NCBI GenBank assembly: GCA_034770075.1
Contig: CM068380.1
Span: forward strand, 80,423,393-80,487,392
DNA: 64,000 nt
Source of the DNA: Aralia elata
Lineage: Eukaryota > Streptophyta > Magnoliopsida > Apiales > Araliaceae
Reading direction: 5' to 3'
Both the position numbers and the translations under genes were made by a program. Below, one piece after another: positions 25,140 through 34,906 of this stretch. The notes beneath the pieces are model-generated. The model ran no database searches. It saw only the letters and a program-made list of their open reading frames with translations, and was not told the origin of the DNA. How positions within the stretch are numbered: position 1 is the stretch's first letter; every line of letters begins with the position of its first letter.

Positions 25140-26627
25140 CCATTTGTGGTGAAATAGGCAATTGGTAGGTAAAAAGGAAAGGCATGTGGGCTGCTAGCAA
25201 ATTATATCCCAACAATGAGCATCAATCCTAAGCTAATTTCCTACACAAAAACAAGTTAACGTTATCGAAAAAAGTGGAGTTGTTCACATTGATCGCGAAA
25301 GGTTCTCTTCGGCTTACAAATTGTTCGTTACTCTTCTAAAAGTTCGGTACAATTTAGAATTAATGTTTGAGTAAGACAATTGTGGATTGCTCATACTCTA
25401 TGGTTGGAGATTTCTTTCGTACTAAAAGAGTCGTATTCTTTGTATTAGCACTATTCTTTAAATAAAATTCTCATTTGAAAAAAAAAATCCGCAAAAAAAG
25501 TCACATGTTTATTGATTAGCATCATAATTTTATATTACGTCTTCAGTACTAATCTTAATTTACTCATTTACTTTGACAATTACTAAGTAGTAGTGGAAAT
25601 AGATACAAAGGAATAAAGTTACTAATTATAGCTCGATAAGTCCGTGAGACTGACATTGAAAGAAAAGGACCTGATTGCAACTAGAATCTTAGGCCGCATT
25701 TTAGTCGATTAGTCCAATGATGAATTCCTAAACAGTATACAAGTGTATATAGATCAAGAAGAATTAACAATTGAAATAACAGTAATATTACAATCATTCT
25801 TCTGTGTAGTGGTACTTCGGCAAATGCAAATACAATAGGAAATTGGAATAGTAGGGTGCCATTTGTGAGTAAAAGTCTTCACCAACATTAATATTCTCCT
25901 ACTTTCTGGTCTCCTTCAAACTATTAGTCCACCTATGAACTTCAAATTTCAAAACAAGAAGAAATATTGCACATCAGGCACAAGGAAAGAACATAATGTA
26001 TGGGGTGAAAACATCACCTGAAGAAAAGCCTGTTCATGCAGAAGAATAAAGCATTACACAAGCTAAAAAGCAAACACAGGAGATAAAGCTCTTTATGACA
26101 TTGACAATACACTTCTTCACTGTCTATGCATTAACAGTGCAACCTCACCATGAAGCTTTATTGTGATATGTCCATGTCTAATTTTCTTTTGCTCATCTAC
26201 TAATAGAAACTTCAGGGAAATGCAGTGTCAATTTAGATTCTGATACAAAAAGAGACTACATAAAAGATAATTTTGTGAAAAGGATTTAGAAACCACAGGC
26301 TGAGGCTAAAGAAACTTAAACAGTGACAGCTAAAAAGAATGAATAATAGATAGCAACAAAGTTCAGCTACTTTACTCTTTTACCAAGTGATATCTCTGAA
26401 AAGGAAAAGAATTTCCATGTAAATGCAATATGCACTAATCTTAGTTGTCAATCCCAGCTGAAAAATAAAGAGAGAAGCCATATGCGCATAACAACAATTT
26501 GATGAAAATATCTTGGGCTAAAAATCTAAAACAAGATTTCATTGATTTGATAAGGATACAAATGAGCAGCAATGGAAATTTACTTGCCTCATGAATAACC
26601 CTATGTATCCTCTCGGCTAAAATTTCT

Positions 26628-28575
26628 CTAAAAAAATTCAAAATCTAGGTAAGGACCTGAAGATCTATCCGAGTCAGACGCTCCCTTGTCATTCGGAGGC
26701 AAGGATGAGTTTAATGTTTGATTAAAGAATGCAAGATCAACTGGTTTAGGAATGTCAGGAGGATGAGTACCACGAATGAGAGCCCAATTAACACTTTCGA
26801 AGAAGGGGTGTTGCTTTATCTCTGTGGCACCTCTCTTGTATCCTAGTCTTTTCTGAGGGTCCTTTACAAGCAAACCCCGGATCAAATCTTTTGCAGCAAA
26901 ACTAGCAGCACCCTCAGGAAATTTCAAGGACTGGCCAACAACATTTAATAACGTCTCTCGGTTTCCATTACCTTTGAACGGTGTCCTCCCATATATCAAT
27001 TCATACAAGAAAATACCAAATGTCCACCAATCAACCGCGCTTCCATGACCATCTCCTCTAATTATTTCAGGGGCCAAGTATTCATGTGTACCAACAAATG
27101 ACATGGATCGGGCAGAAGTTGGCTCTGCGATAAGCATGGGATATGAATCTGAATTTACCAAAGTTGTTCTCTCATTCTTCACCTTCGCTGCTTTAGACTT
27201 GAATAGACGAGGCTTAAAGCAAGAAGGTTGGAAGCAAGACTGCCCCACACAAACGGGAAGTTTGCATGCTGGATCAATGCATGATGGCTGAATACAATAG
27301 GAAGTGATTGTACCAGATGGCTTATCACTGGATTGAACAAGGGTGGGACTCACAAAACATCTTAACGATAAATCAAAGTCGGACAACATAATATGCCCAT
27401 CTTCCCTCACCAAAACATTTTCGGGCTTCAAGTCCCTGTACACCACGCCCATCATATGTAAATACTCAAGGGCAAGAAGAACTTCTGCAGCATAAAACCT
27501 ACAAGCCACACAATTGAAGTTATAAAATTAGTTTATTGACACTTACAGCCATATTTTTCTTGTTATTGAGAAAGATATAAATTTATGAGCTTGCACGGAA
27601 GAAACAGGACTACCACTTCCTTACTAAAATCTTGCCTAAACAATTAAAAGAGCTTCAACTAACATCATTCATGTAGCTAACCAACAAGTTGAAAGAATGC
27701 ATGGATGATGTTAATTAATGAGTTGAACTAAGCATGGCCAACGGGAGTCATAGACAATGCAAATCAACAAATTTGGAGACAAAGACCAAGAAATGAAATT
27801 ATGCTTTTAATTAAGAACAACATATTGTAAAAACATGTGTTTAATTAAGAACAAACCTTGCTGCTAGTTCTGAGAAATGTTTGCCCAGCTGACGCTGCCG
27901 AAGCAAATGTAGATCCCCACCGCTGCAAAATTCCATAAGCAAACACGAAAACTTGTCCGTTTCAAAATGCGAATAAAGGGTTGGAAGAAACGGGTGATCC
28001 AACAAACCCAAAATTTCCCTCTCCGTTTGAGCTCTCATCAACTTCTTCCTTCCAGCCAACATCCCCTTATCCATCACTTTCATTGCAAATAAACATTCCA
28101 TTCCCCTCAACTCGGCTAAATACACACTCCCTATATCCCCAAATCCTAACTTTTTCAAAAGCCTAAAATGCTCTAATCCCAAATCTCCATCTTTAGTCTT
28201 CACACATTGTATAGCATCCCACCTAATATCGTTACCTCTATGAGGCTTAGAAGGACAAAGGCTTCTAAAACTAACCTCATTCGCGTCAACACTGTTACAA
28301 TAACTAGAGGAACTCAAACTAGTCTTCTCACTTTCCTCACAATCAACACATTCCAAATCTGGCTTCACTTCAATACTCAATGAAAGCATTTCTTTCCCCA
28401 CAAAATTACCATCACTAGATTTGCTACTACTAATACTACTATCCGACCCATAAACCGTACTACTGAAAATTTCAGTGCTGGTGCTGTTTTTGATACTAAG
28501 GTCTTGGAAACTAACCTTGAGAGATTGGGTATCATGGGTATCGCCATTGGCAGTATGATTGGTTGGCTGGTCCAT
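26628..28575 (-). CDS. AGCVIIIa protein kinase, D6PK-like
   Basis: Two exons, 28575-27857 and 27498-26628, joined AG|G at an Arg codon, encoding 529 aa. The catalytic domain begins near residue 136. The glycine loop is GFGDIG (144-149), the catalytic Lys is 166, the catalytic loop is YRDLKPEN with Asp262, and the metal motif reads DFD (280-282) instead of DFG, a hallmark of plant AGCVIII kinases. Between subdomains VII and VIII lies the usual insertion, here Cys/Pro-rich with a basic patch KSKAAKVKNER; such patches anchor D6PK at the plasma membrane. After it come SFVGTHEYLAPEII and a C-terminal LDFEFF, a PIF-type motif for PDK1 docking. The N-terminus is Ser-rich and disordered in appearance. 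Residues 112-136 (RGNDIRWDAIQ...LGLEHF) match the AGC1/D6PK group, which phosphorylates PIN auxin carriers. Substrate is inferred. Confidence 0.92.
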
Positions 28576-29387
28576 GATGGCAAGAATGCAAGTAAGGTGT
28601 TTGATGAAATGTGTGAGGGGGGTGGAAAGTTGGTTTAATGCAAGTAGGAGGAGAGAGAGAGGTGGTCAAATGGACTCTCGCCTACGCCGAGGCGGTCAAA
28701 GGGGGCGATACAGAAGAGGGCGCCAAGTGGATGAGAAGGGGCATGGGGAATCAAAAGGCGGAGTTCAAATTTGAAATTATGGGTGTGAGTTGGAGGGGTT
28801 GGGCGAGAGGCCCAATGACTGAGTTGGGGTTTGAGTCGTCTCTTACATTGTCCCAGAAATGTAACAGCTTAGAGACAAAATACAGAAGACCAGATTTCAA
28901 TATAAAACACATTTCACATTTGTATTATGGAAAAATAAAGAGGAGAGAGAAATTTGGGAATATCGAGGACAAGAAGAGAGAGAGGAGAGCAGGGGGTTCA
29001 GAATTTGTGAGCAAAATTTGAATGCAACCAGTCAAGCACCAGCAAAAACCGTTAAGTCCGTGGTTAGTACTACTACATTACATTGCAGGGAAGGTATCAG
29101 CTACCCAACTATCAAATCCATTCGCCTAGTTTAACTATCAAATGCTGTTCGCTAATCAAAGGACAAAGGTAGGTACCTACATGAGGATCTATTCCGGCCG
29201 GGTGGCTGCATTTTTGTTGGGTAACAGGGTGGCTGCATTTTTAGCTTTTAAAAAATAGTATTCCTTTTCCCATATGATATATTTAAAAAATTAACTGAGT
29301 AATATTTATTTTATATACCAGTCAAAACGAATATTATTCCATCTGAGTCAAATTGGAAATAGTCCATAGTAAAATTGTTAACATATA

Positions 29388-29645
29388 TTCCCTCCGTCCC
29401 AAATTAATTGCATTTCTAGGATTTTTTAAAGTCAAATTGACTATTTTTAAAACTAATCTTTTTACTATTTTTGTTAACATATAGGTGAAAATATTATAAC
29501 CAAAAGAAAGTATATACAATTTATTACTAATTTCAATTTTTATAATTTTAAAAATATATTTATATATGCTTAATTATTAATTTTAAAAATAGTCAATTTG
29601 ACTTTAAAAAGTCCTAGAAAAGCAATTAATTTGGGACGGAGGGAG
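29388..29645. mobile_element. Stowaway-like MITE
   Basis: Ends are TTCCCTCCGTCCC and its complement GGGACGGAGGGAG, flanked on both sides by TA. The terminal inverted repeats continue inward for about 70 bases ('aaattaattgca', 'aaagtcaaattgactattt'). Length 258 bp with no coding capacity. Termini and TA duplication are those of Tc1/mariner-derived Stowaway elements. Confidence 0.88.
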
Positions 29646-30187
29646 TATTTCATTTCAATATTAATAATGTTGTTATTTGTGTTTCGGGTTTAATAAAAAA
29701 GTTTATTTATTTTCTTAAAATGCTTGGTTTTTATAAAAGAGTTCTCACATTATTTATCATGCATATTGAGAAAAATAATATGTGAATTTCTGATTTAATA
29801 TTGATACACAGTATAACAACATTAATATTTAATATTAATTTAGTGTTTAAGGAGGTTAACAAAGTTTGAAATATTTAACATACGTTCAAAGTTAAAAAAA
29901 AGGTACTATTAATATTTGGTCAAAGTAGATAATATCCATATTCACACCTGCTAAATATAAATATACATATTAAGATTTTACTTAAATTCTTCTAAATTAA
30001 TATTCATTTACACTCTGTTAGAGAATAATACATGCACATGAATTTGGGCTAATCAACGGTCGGCGATTAACAGTTTCAGTGTCTCTTAAAAAATTTATAT
30101 ATAATATATTGCAGGATCCTCTCCTTATATAACGTAATATAATTAATTCATAATTTATTCAAAAATATAAAACTACCACTCTAGTTT

Positions 30188-30218
30188 TGGGGCGGGGGCG
30201 CTGCCCCCAACCCCGCAA
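30188..30218. repeat. GC-rich hairpin in AT-rich surroundings
   Basis: 'gggggcgctgccccc' can form a six-base stem with a three-base loop, followed by 'aaccccgc'. The base composition stands out sharply from the flanks. It may be the end of a transposon. Confidence 0.5.
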
Positions 30219-32354
30219 TCAAACAATAATTACGTACTAGCCCTCCGCTTCAGGAACAGATCCAGTTACGTTTTAAATAACTTTACAATTATTTTTAAAT
30301 TAAAAATTTTGATCAGACTTCATCAATAATACACATCAACCCAAGCGAGCAACAATAACTCAGGATGACCCATACAGACATTTCTTTCCTGTATACCCCG
30401 CTCCGAGGCATAAGATATGGGACCTCAAAGACGGTCAAAACTTGAAACCAGTAAATATTGATAATATAAGGTATGGATTTATTAACTTATATAACTGAAT
30501 GCGGCAATTGCTAGAGAAATGTGTGTACAATGATATGCATAATGACTTGCCTAAGAATATGCCAAGATGAAGATGGATATTCCATTTCTGTGTTTTATTT
30601 GAAAAGGATATGCCCCGTACTTCAAATTAAATATATACAGTGAACATATTTAGGACAATAACCACAAGAAAATCCACATATGATTTGCAATTTTTAATTT
30701 TTTATTGCAATATAAATTCGATGGATATGTGAAATTATTTGATGTTTAAACTTATATCCAAATTTTACCATCAATTCATTGTAGCCGTAGCCGTTGGAAT
30801 TATACTCTTACTGTTCCTTTGACCATCGATCCCATAAGCTAGCTCCACAACCCCCATCAACTCATCAAGTACAAGAGAAAGAGAATGAACCACGACTTCT
30901 TCTTCCTTTGAATGAATGGCGTTTTGATATAGTGATTAGGGTGCTAATAACTTGTGCCATTTTTAATCTAAAACTCTAGGTTGAATGTTCCTTGTGAATT
31001 TTATTTTTTCATAAAATGATGGCAATAAAAACTCAAATATTCCCATTTTAAGAGGAAAAAAAAATTGCGAAATACTCTTTTTTAAGACAACGGAACCTGG
31101 TTTACAGTAATGAAAACACGCGATAAATTTAGAAACCAGATACACCAAATAAACCTAAAATAAACAGTGTTTAATTGCCCAAAGAAGAGAATTACTTTTA
31201 TTGAGCATTGAATCTTGTTCTTAATGTCAGATTTATGAAAGTTTTGCAAATTGCAGATTTCGAAAAACAGTGGAAGAAGCTGGTTATTTTATGGAATATA
31301 ACAGAACACATTGCAAATTTCTGAATGAAATTTCAGTTTAGTTTAAGGAGCATTAGTTTGTATTTTGTTTTTCAATGTCTCATGTTCGATGTCAGTAGTT
31401 TTTTGTATTAAAATACATGATTCAGATGTACTTAAACAATAGTCTTTTAGATTTTGTTTTTGATTCGGTAAATAAAACTTTTTGCCTTTTATTAAAAAAA
31501 AATAAAAATGAATCTTGTTCTTAATTGTACTTTGGTAGACAAAAATACTAGTAGTGCAAATCACTATATATGTTATGTTGTCATTGTAGGTCTTCCATGT
31601 ATCGATTGAAGTTAGAAACTTATAATCAAAGTTGGATTGTGTTACTATGTGGTAACTGGTAATTAAGTTTGTGATAAATGTCTTTACCACTAATTAGCTA
31701 AAGACTAGCATTAGCTTATATTTTCATGCATAACCTTCGACAGAGAACCATAGAAAGTTTCAGATTTGGCTTTCTGTTGATGTTGCTTACTTCTAAAGCA
31801 TGTACCTTACGCCCTGCAGATTTAACGCTACGTGTCAGCATTACTGAGTTTTAAAACGGACAAAAAAAAAGAGAAATATAAAAGTTGGCAATTTTTACTA
31901 TCAAAATCTTTTGCTCAACAATGAATGAATTTGGACGAAAAAACTAAATAACATATGTAAATATTTTATAAGCTCTATTATATTTTCCACAAATAAACAC
32001 AACAAAATTAATCTACAGATATAGGATAAATTGGTAATCTAAATGTAAAATTGAAGTTTTATTTCATTTTCCTTTATAAACTCAATAACAATAAAGCCTT
32101 TTTCTTTTATATCTTAGTTTTTAAGTTTTGTGTTCTTTTATTTTTATTTTTTTTTCCTTTTCAAAACTCAAACACATAATGTAAGCTTCCAGGTTCCACG
32201 TCCTATCATGTATTCTTTCAAGAGAAGACAGTGAATCATAGGAAGCCACATCTATAATACTATTACTCTTTCCTTTCCTCTAAAGACTCTCAATTTTCAA
32301 TCTTAAAGCACAATCAAAGAAAACCAACATTAATTAATTAAACATTTCTTCAGC

Positions 32355-32362
32355 TATAAATA
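32355..32362 (+). promoter_or_regulatory. TATA box of the thaumatin-like gene
   Basis: TATAAATA 46 bases upstream of the start codon, implying a very short 5' UTR (about 15-20 bases if transcription starts 25-30 bases downstream of the box). Confidence 0.65.
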
Positions 32363-32407
32363 TATCCACCCTGAACCTAATCTTCCTCCCCAGCTAGAAC
32401 AACAGCG

Positions 32408-33312
32408 ATGAAGTTGCCTAACTCTTTTGCTGCACTCTCTTTTTTCCTTATATGGAACTTTGTCTCACCCGGTATATAACATTATTTCCATAATTTTCAT
32501 CCATTTTATTCCATCAATTTTTATTTTTTTTATTTTTAATTTTTTAATCTAATTGAATTATTATATGATATGCAGGACAAGCAGGCACATTTTATGTAAG
32601 CAACAAATGCCCCTTTCCAATATGGCCTGCCACAGCCCCAAACCAAGGCCATCCAGTCATAGCTAATGGCGGCTTCTATCTTCCATCAGGACAACTTAAA
32701 AGAATCCAAGTCCCAGGAGATTGGAACGGACGCATTTGGGCCAGAACGGGCTGCAACTTCACCACTAAGCAGAAACCAGCCTGCCAAACAGGCGATTGTG
32801 ACGGTAAACTTGAGTGCAGCGGAAGCATAGGCCTGCCACCAGCTACACTTGTACAAATTGCACTCCAAGCAGACAAGGCAAAACCAAGTTTTTACGACGT
32901 TAGCCTAGTTGATGGCTACAATATTCCTGTTTCTGTTATGACAAAGCCCGTTCTGCCTAAATGTCACATTGGAGGGTGCACTAAAAATTTGAACAATATT
33001 TGTCCACAAGAGCTTCAGGTGTTGAATGATGAAGGGAAAATAGTGGCGTGCAAAAGTGCTTGTTTGGCGTTTAATCTTGACCAATTCTGTTGCAGAAATG
33101 AGTATGGGAGCCCTGACAAGTGTAAACCAAGCGAGTATTCCCGGATTTTTAAGGAGGCTTGTCCTTCTTATTATAGTTACGCCTTTGATACACCGCCACC
33201 ACTGGTAAACTGTGCATCTGATGATTATGTTATAACTTTCTGTCCCTCCAAATGGGGATGGGGTGGTGGGAATATGTCTACATGGAGTGAATTGCCCTTT
33301 TCTGGCTATTGA
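32408..33312 (+). CDS. Thaumatin-like protein (PR-5 family), secreted
   Basis: Two exons, 32408-32471 and 32576-33312 (donor G|GTATAT, acceptor TGCAG|GA), encoding 266 aa. Residues 1 to about 23 are a signal peptide (MKLPNSFAALSFFLIW). The mature part starts near AGTFYVSNKCPFPIWPA and has 16 cysteines, the number that makes the eight disulfides of the fold. The family signature region reads WARTGCNF...ACQTGDCDGKLEC, and FYDVSLVDGYNIP carries acidic cleft residues. CCRNEYGSPDKC and the terminal FCPSKWG are also typical. Members are apoplastic defence or development proteins, some binding or cutting beta-1,3-glucan. A C-terminal GPI or vacuolar extension is absent: the protein stops about 17 residues after the last cysteine. 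AATAAA at 33502-33507 is a good polyadenylation signal. Stands alone, not in a cluster here. Confidence 0.93.
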
Positions 33313-33870
33313 GTTTGGATGAAGCAACTGGAGTCTGATCCTAAATGCCAAATTTGTAAGGCAAGTTATGTGCTTATTGATATTGGTTTATTTGAGGGGG
33401 AGTGGTTGGTAATATTACATCCTCATGCTTGAGATAATATGCCCTGCAGCCTGCAGGATTTATGGAATGTGTGCTACTATTTTTGTGGTTCTAATAATAT
33501 AAATAAAATGACTTAGAAATTCTTTAAGTGCGTTCACTAAATGTTCTAGCGGTGTTCTTCATTTTTAAGAATCTCTCTCTCCCCCCTGCACCAACATTTT
33601 CTTTTTCCTCCTCTAATTTTTAATTTTCATAATTTTTCCGGTATAAATAAAAAACTGTCGCTTTATATATTTGAAAAATTCTCGTACCTAAGTTAAACAA
33701 CAGAAGTTGTTGATATGTTTGGGTATAATTAAAATAAAATAAAAATAATTGTCTATGTTTAAACAAGAAATTTTGACCATAATTTTTGTCACATAAATTT
33801 CATTAAAACACATCCACAACGCCAGTTTGAAAATCTGGTTGGACCGTGGTTTACTTGGGAATCTTTTAAA

Positions 33871-34015
33871 TGGGCTAAGCACATACAAGCCTGTACCTTT
33901 AGGCCCATACCATGCTCACGTCCCCATAGCCCAGCCCTAATGCAATTCATCAGTCACAAAGCAATCAAAGCCTCGCCGCAATTTTTAGGGTTTTTCGTGG
34001 CGGAGTACTATAAAT
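33871..34015 (+). promoter_or_regulatory. snoRNA-cluster promoter: site II elements, telo-box, TATA
   Basis: Three site II-type words (TGGGCT at 33871, GGCCCA at 33902, AGCCCA at 33928), then a telo-box core 'ttagggttttt' at 33985-33995, then TATAAAT at 34009-34015. This combination is known from plant snoRNA, ribosomal-protein and translation-factor promoters. It points rightward into the snoRNA array, which begins about 120 bases after the TATA. Confidence 0.75.
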
Positions 34016-34130
34016 TCTCTCCATCACCCGATCGAAATACATAAACCTTATCTCTGTGCTCTTACCTCTATGTTACTCTTTCAATTGCTTGCTTGTGTGC
34101 TTCGTTTTCTATTAGGTTTAGTGATGAATT

Positions 34131-34213
34131 GAAATCAATTGATGAGAAAAAAACTGCAACAATATGAAATTTAAATCTCCATGATTCGTAGTATTTAAGT
34201 CTCTGATGATTTC
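34131..34213 (+). ncRNA. Box C/D snoRNA candidate A
   Basis: A perfect 7-bp terminal stem (GAAATCA at 34131 with TGATTTC at 34207) encloses a C box TTGATGA (34139-34145) and a D box CTGA (34203-34206), 83 nt in all. The C box departs from RTGATGA in the first base only. An internal 11-base word AACTGCAACAA is complementary to 18S rRNA (TTGTTGCAGTT), but no good D' box follows it, so I do not assign a target. It is first in the cluster, about 95-100 bases after the expected transcription start. Confidence 0.62.
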
Positions 34214-34288
34214 ATTCATTTTATTTCACTTCTTTTTCTTTTTCGATCTTGCTCGTGTTTTTGTTTCACTCAATATCATAGATTCATT

Positions 34289-34371
34289 GAGAGGGATATG
34301 ATGATTATCAATTTGGTCCGTGTTTCAGATTTAACCGTGACCGATAAACCATAACCAACCTCTGATCTCTC
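34289..34371 (+). ncRNA. U18: Box C/D snoRNA, U18 type (25S rRNA 2'-O-methylation guide)
   Basis: C box ATGATGA (34298-34304) and D box CTGA (34362-34365), with a short terminal pairing GAGAGG/TCTCTC just outside. The word TTGGTCCGTGTTTCA (34313-34327) is exactly complementary to the conserved large-subunit rRNA sequence TGAAACACGGACCAA, and is followed by a D' box CAGA. Counting five bases up from D' places the methylated residue on the A of AAACA, the site that U18 guides in yeast (A649, with C650). Human and yeast U18 carry the same guide. The terminal stem is offset three bases from the C box, the only blemish. Confidence 0.88.
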
Positions 34372-34637
34372 CTTTCGTCTAAGCAATTTGTTTTAATTTA
34401 TTGTAGTTTCTGTAAATGTGTAATAAATTGCTCTGTGATTAATTGCCTTTTTATAGGCAATATACGCTATTCTGATTAAATACATGAGTAGACATAAATT
34501 TTGAAACGATGAGAGCTCTTACATGTACTGTAATTTCTTGAATTTGTTGATTTTAATTTTAATTTTAATTTTGTAGTTTAAAGTTATAATCCTTAGTTTT
34601 GAAATAAATGCTTTTTTTCTTCTTCATATTCTTAAAG

Positions 34638-34739
34638 TTCTGCAATGAGGAATTTTGAAATAATTCACATGTCAGACTTCAGAGATTTTTTATATATAAA
34701 AAATCTATGAGAAGGAAATTTCATTTTTCCTGAGCAGAA
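34638..34739 (+). ncRNA. Box C/D snoRNA, snR58 type (25S rRNA guide)
   Basis: A perfect 6-bp terminal stem (TTCTGC at 34638, GCAGAA at 34734) encloses ATGAGGA (C box with one mismatch, 34645-34651) and CTGA (D box, 34730-34733). CACATGTCAGACT (34666-34678) is complementary to 25S AGTCTGACATGTG and is followed one base later by D' CAGA (34680-34683). The fifth base above D' pairs with the C of GAGTC, which is the position guided by yeast snR58 (C663). A hairpin (AGATTTTTT.../...AAAAAATCT) separates D' from a C'-like TATGAGAA, a common arrangement. Length 102 nt. The target lies 14 bases from the U18 target on the rRNA. Confidence 0.82.
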
Positions 34740-34827
34740 AATCCCTTTTTTTATAGTAATTTGTATTTTTATATTTTAGCTATAATAACTGTTTTGTTCA
34801 TTTTTTTTCTTCCTTGCAATTGGAGTG

Positions 34828-34906
34828 GCAAAGCATGATGATACAATTAGATGTCCGAAACTCTCATGAGTAGAAATATCGAGGCTTATTGATATTCTGA
34901 CTTTGC
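34828..34906 (+). ncRNA. Box C/D snoRNA candidate D
   Basis: A perfect 6-bp terminal stem (GCAAAG at 34828, CTTTGC at 34901) encloses a consensus C box ATGATGA (34835-34841) and D box CTGA (34897-34900); 79 nt. Structure is textbook box C/D, but I could not match the guide region upstream of the D box (ending 'gaggcttattgatatt') to rRNA from memory. It could guide an unassigned rRNA or U6 site, or be an orphan. Confidence 0.72.

Larger units (their letters stand above)
21970..26627. other. Intergenic between P4H array and kinase
   Basis: 4.7 kb with no gene I can support. It holds the P4H copy 3 promoter, the possible hAT-like piece at 24244-24552, a small LTR-like or other repeat-like stretch around 24756-25215, and the probable kinase 3' UTR near 26000-26627. 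Open frames near 23095-23455 contain poly-Phe from T runs and are not credible. Confidence 0.5.
28576..32407. other. Intergenic between kinase and thaumatin-like gene
   Basis: 3.8 kb between divergent genes. It contains the kinase promoter (purine-rich 28620-28760, which probably includes 5' UTR), a MITE at 29388-29645, a GC-rich hairpin near 30188, and AT-rich sequence up to the thaumatin-like promoter. No gene supported. Confidence 0.5.

Noticed and set aside
24756..25215. Possible small solo LTR (tgtta...ccaaca)
   Set aside because: The sequence around 'tttttacgtggaaacccaat' is reminiscent of LTR elements, but I found no matching target duplication or firm ends.
30188..30240. Helitron 3' end (GC hairpin followed by CTAG)
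   Set aside because: Distance from hairpin to CTAG and the following base do not fit the CTRR-T rule, and no 5' TC end was seen.
32676..33351. Minus-strand frames across the thaumatin-like gene
   Set aside because: Antisense shadows; the plus strand carries signal peptide, 16 cysteines and correct splice sites.
34121..34127. GTGATGA as the C box of the first snoRNA
   Set aside because: It matches the C box consensus, but its flank does not pair with the sequence after the D box. Using TTGATGA at 34139 gives a perfect 7-bp stem.
34430..34545. Further snoRNA candidates (GTGATTA...CTGA; CGATGAGA...CTGT)
   Set aside because: Boxes are poor, spacing is wrong and no terminal stem forms.
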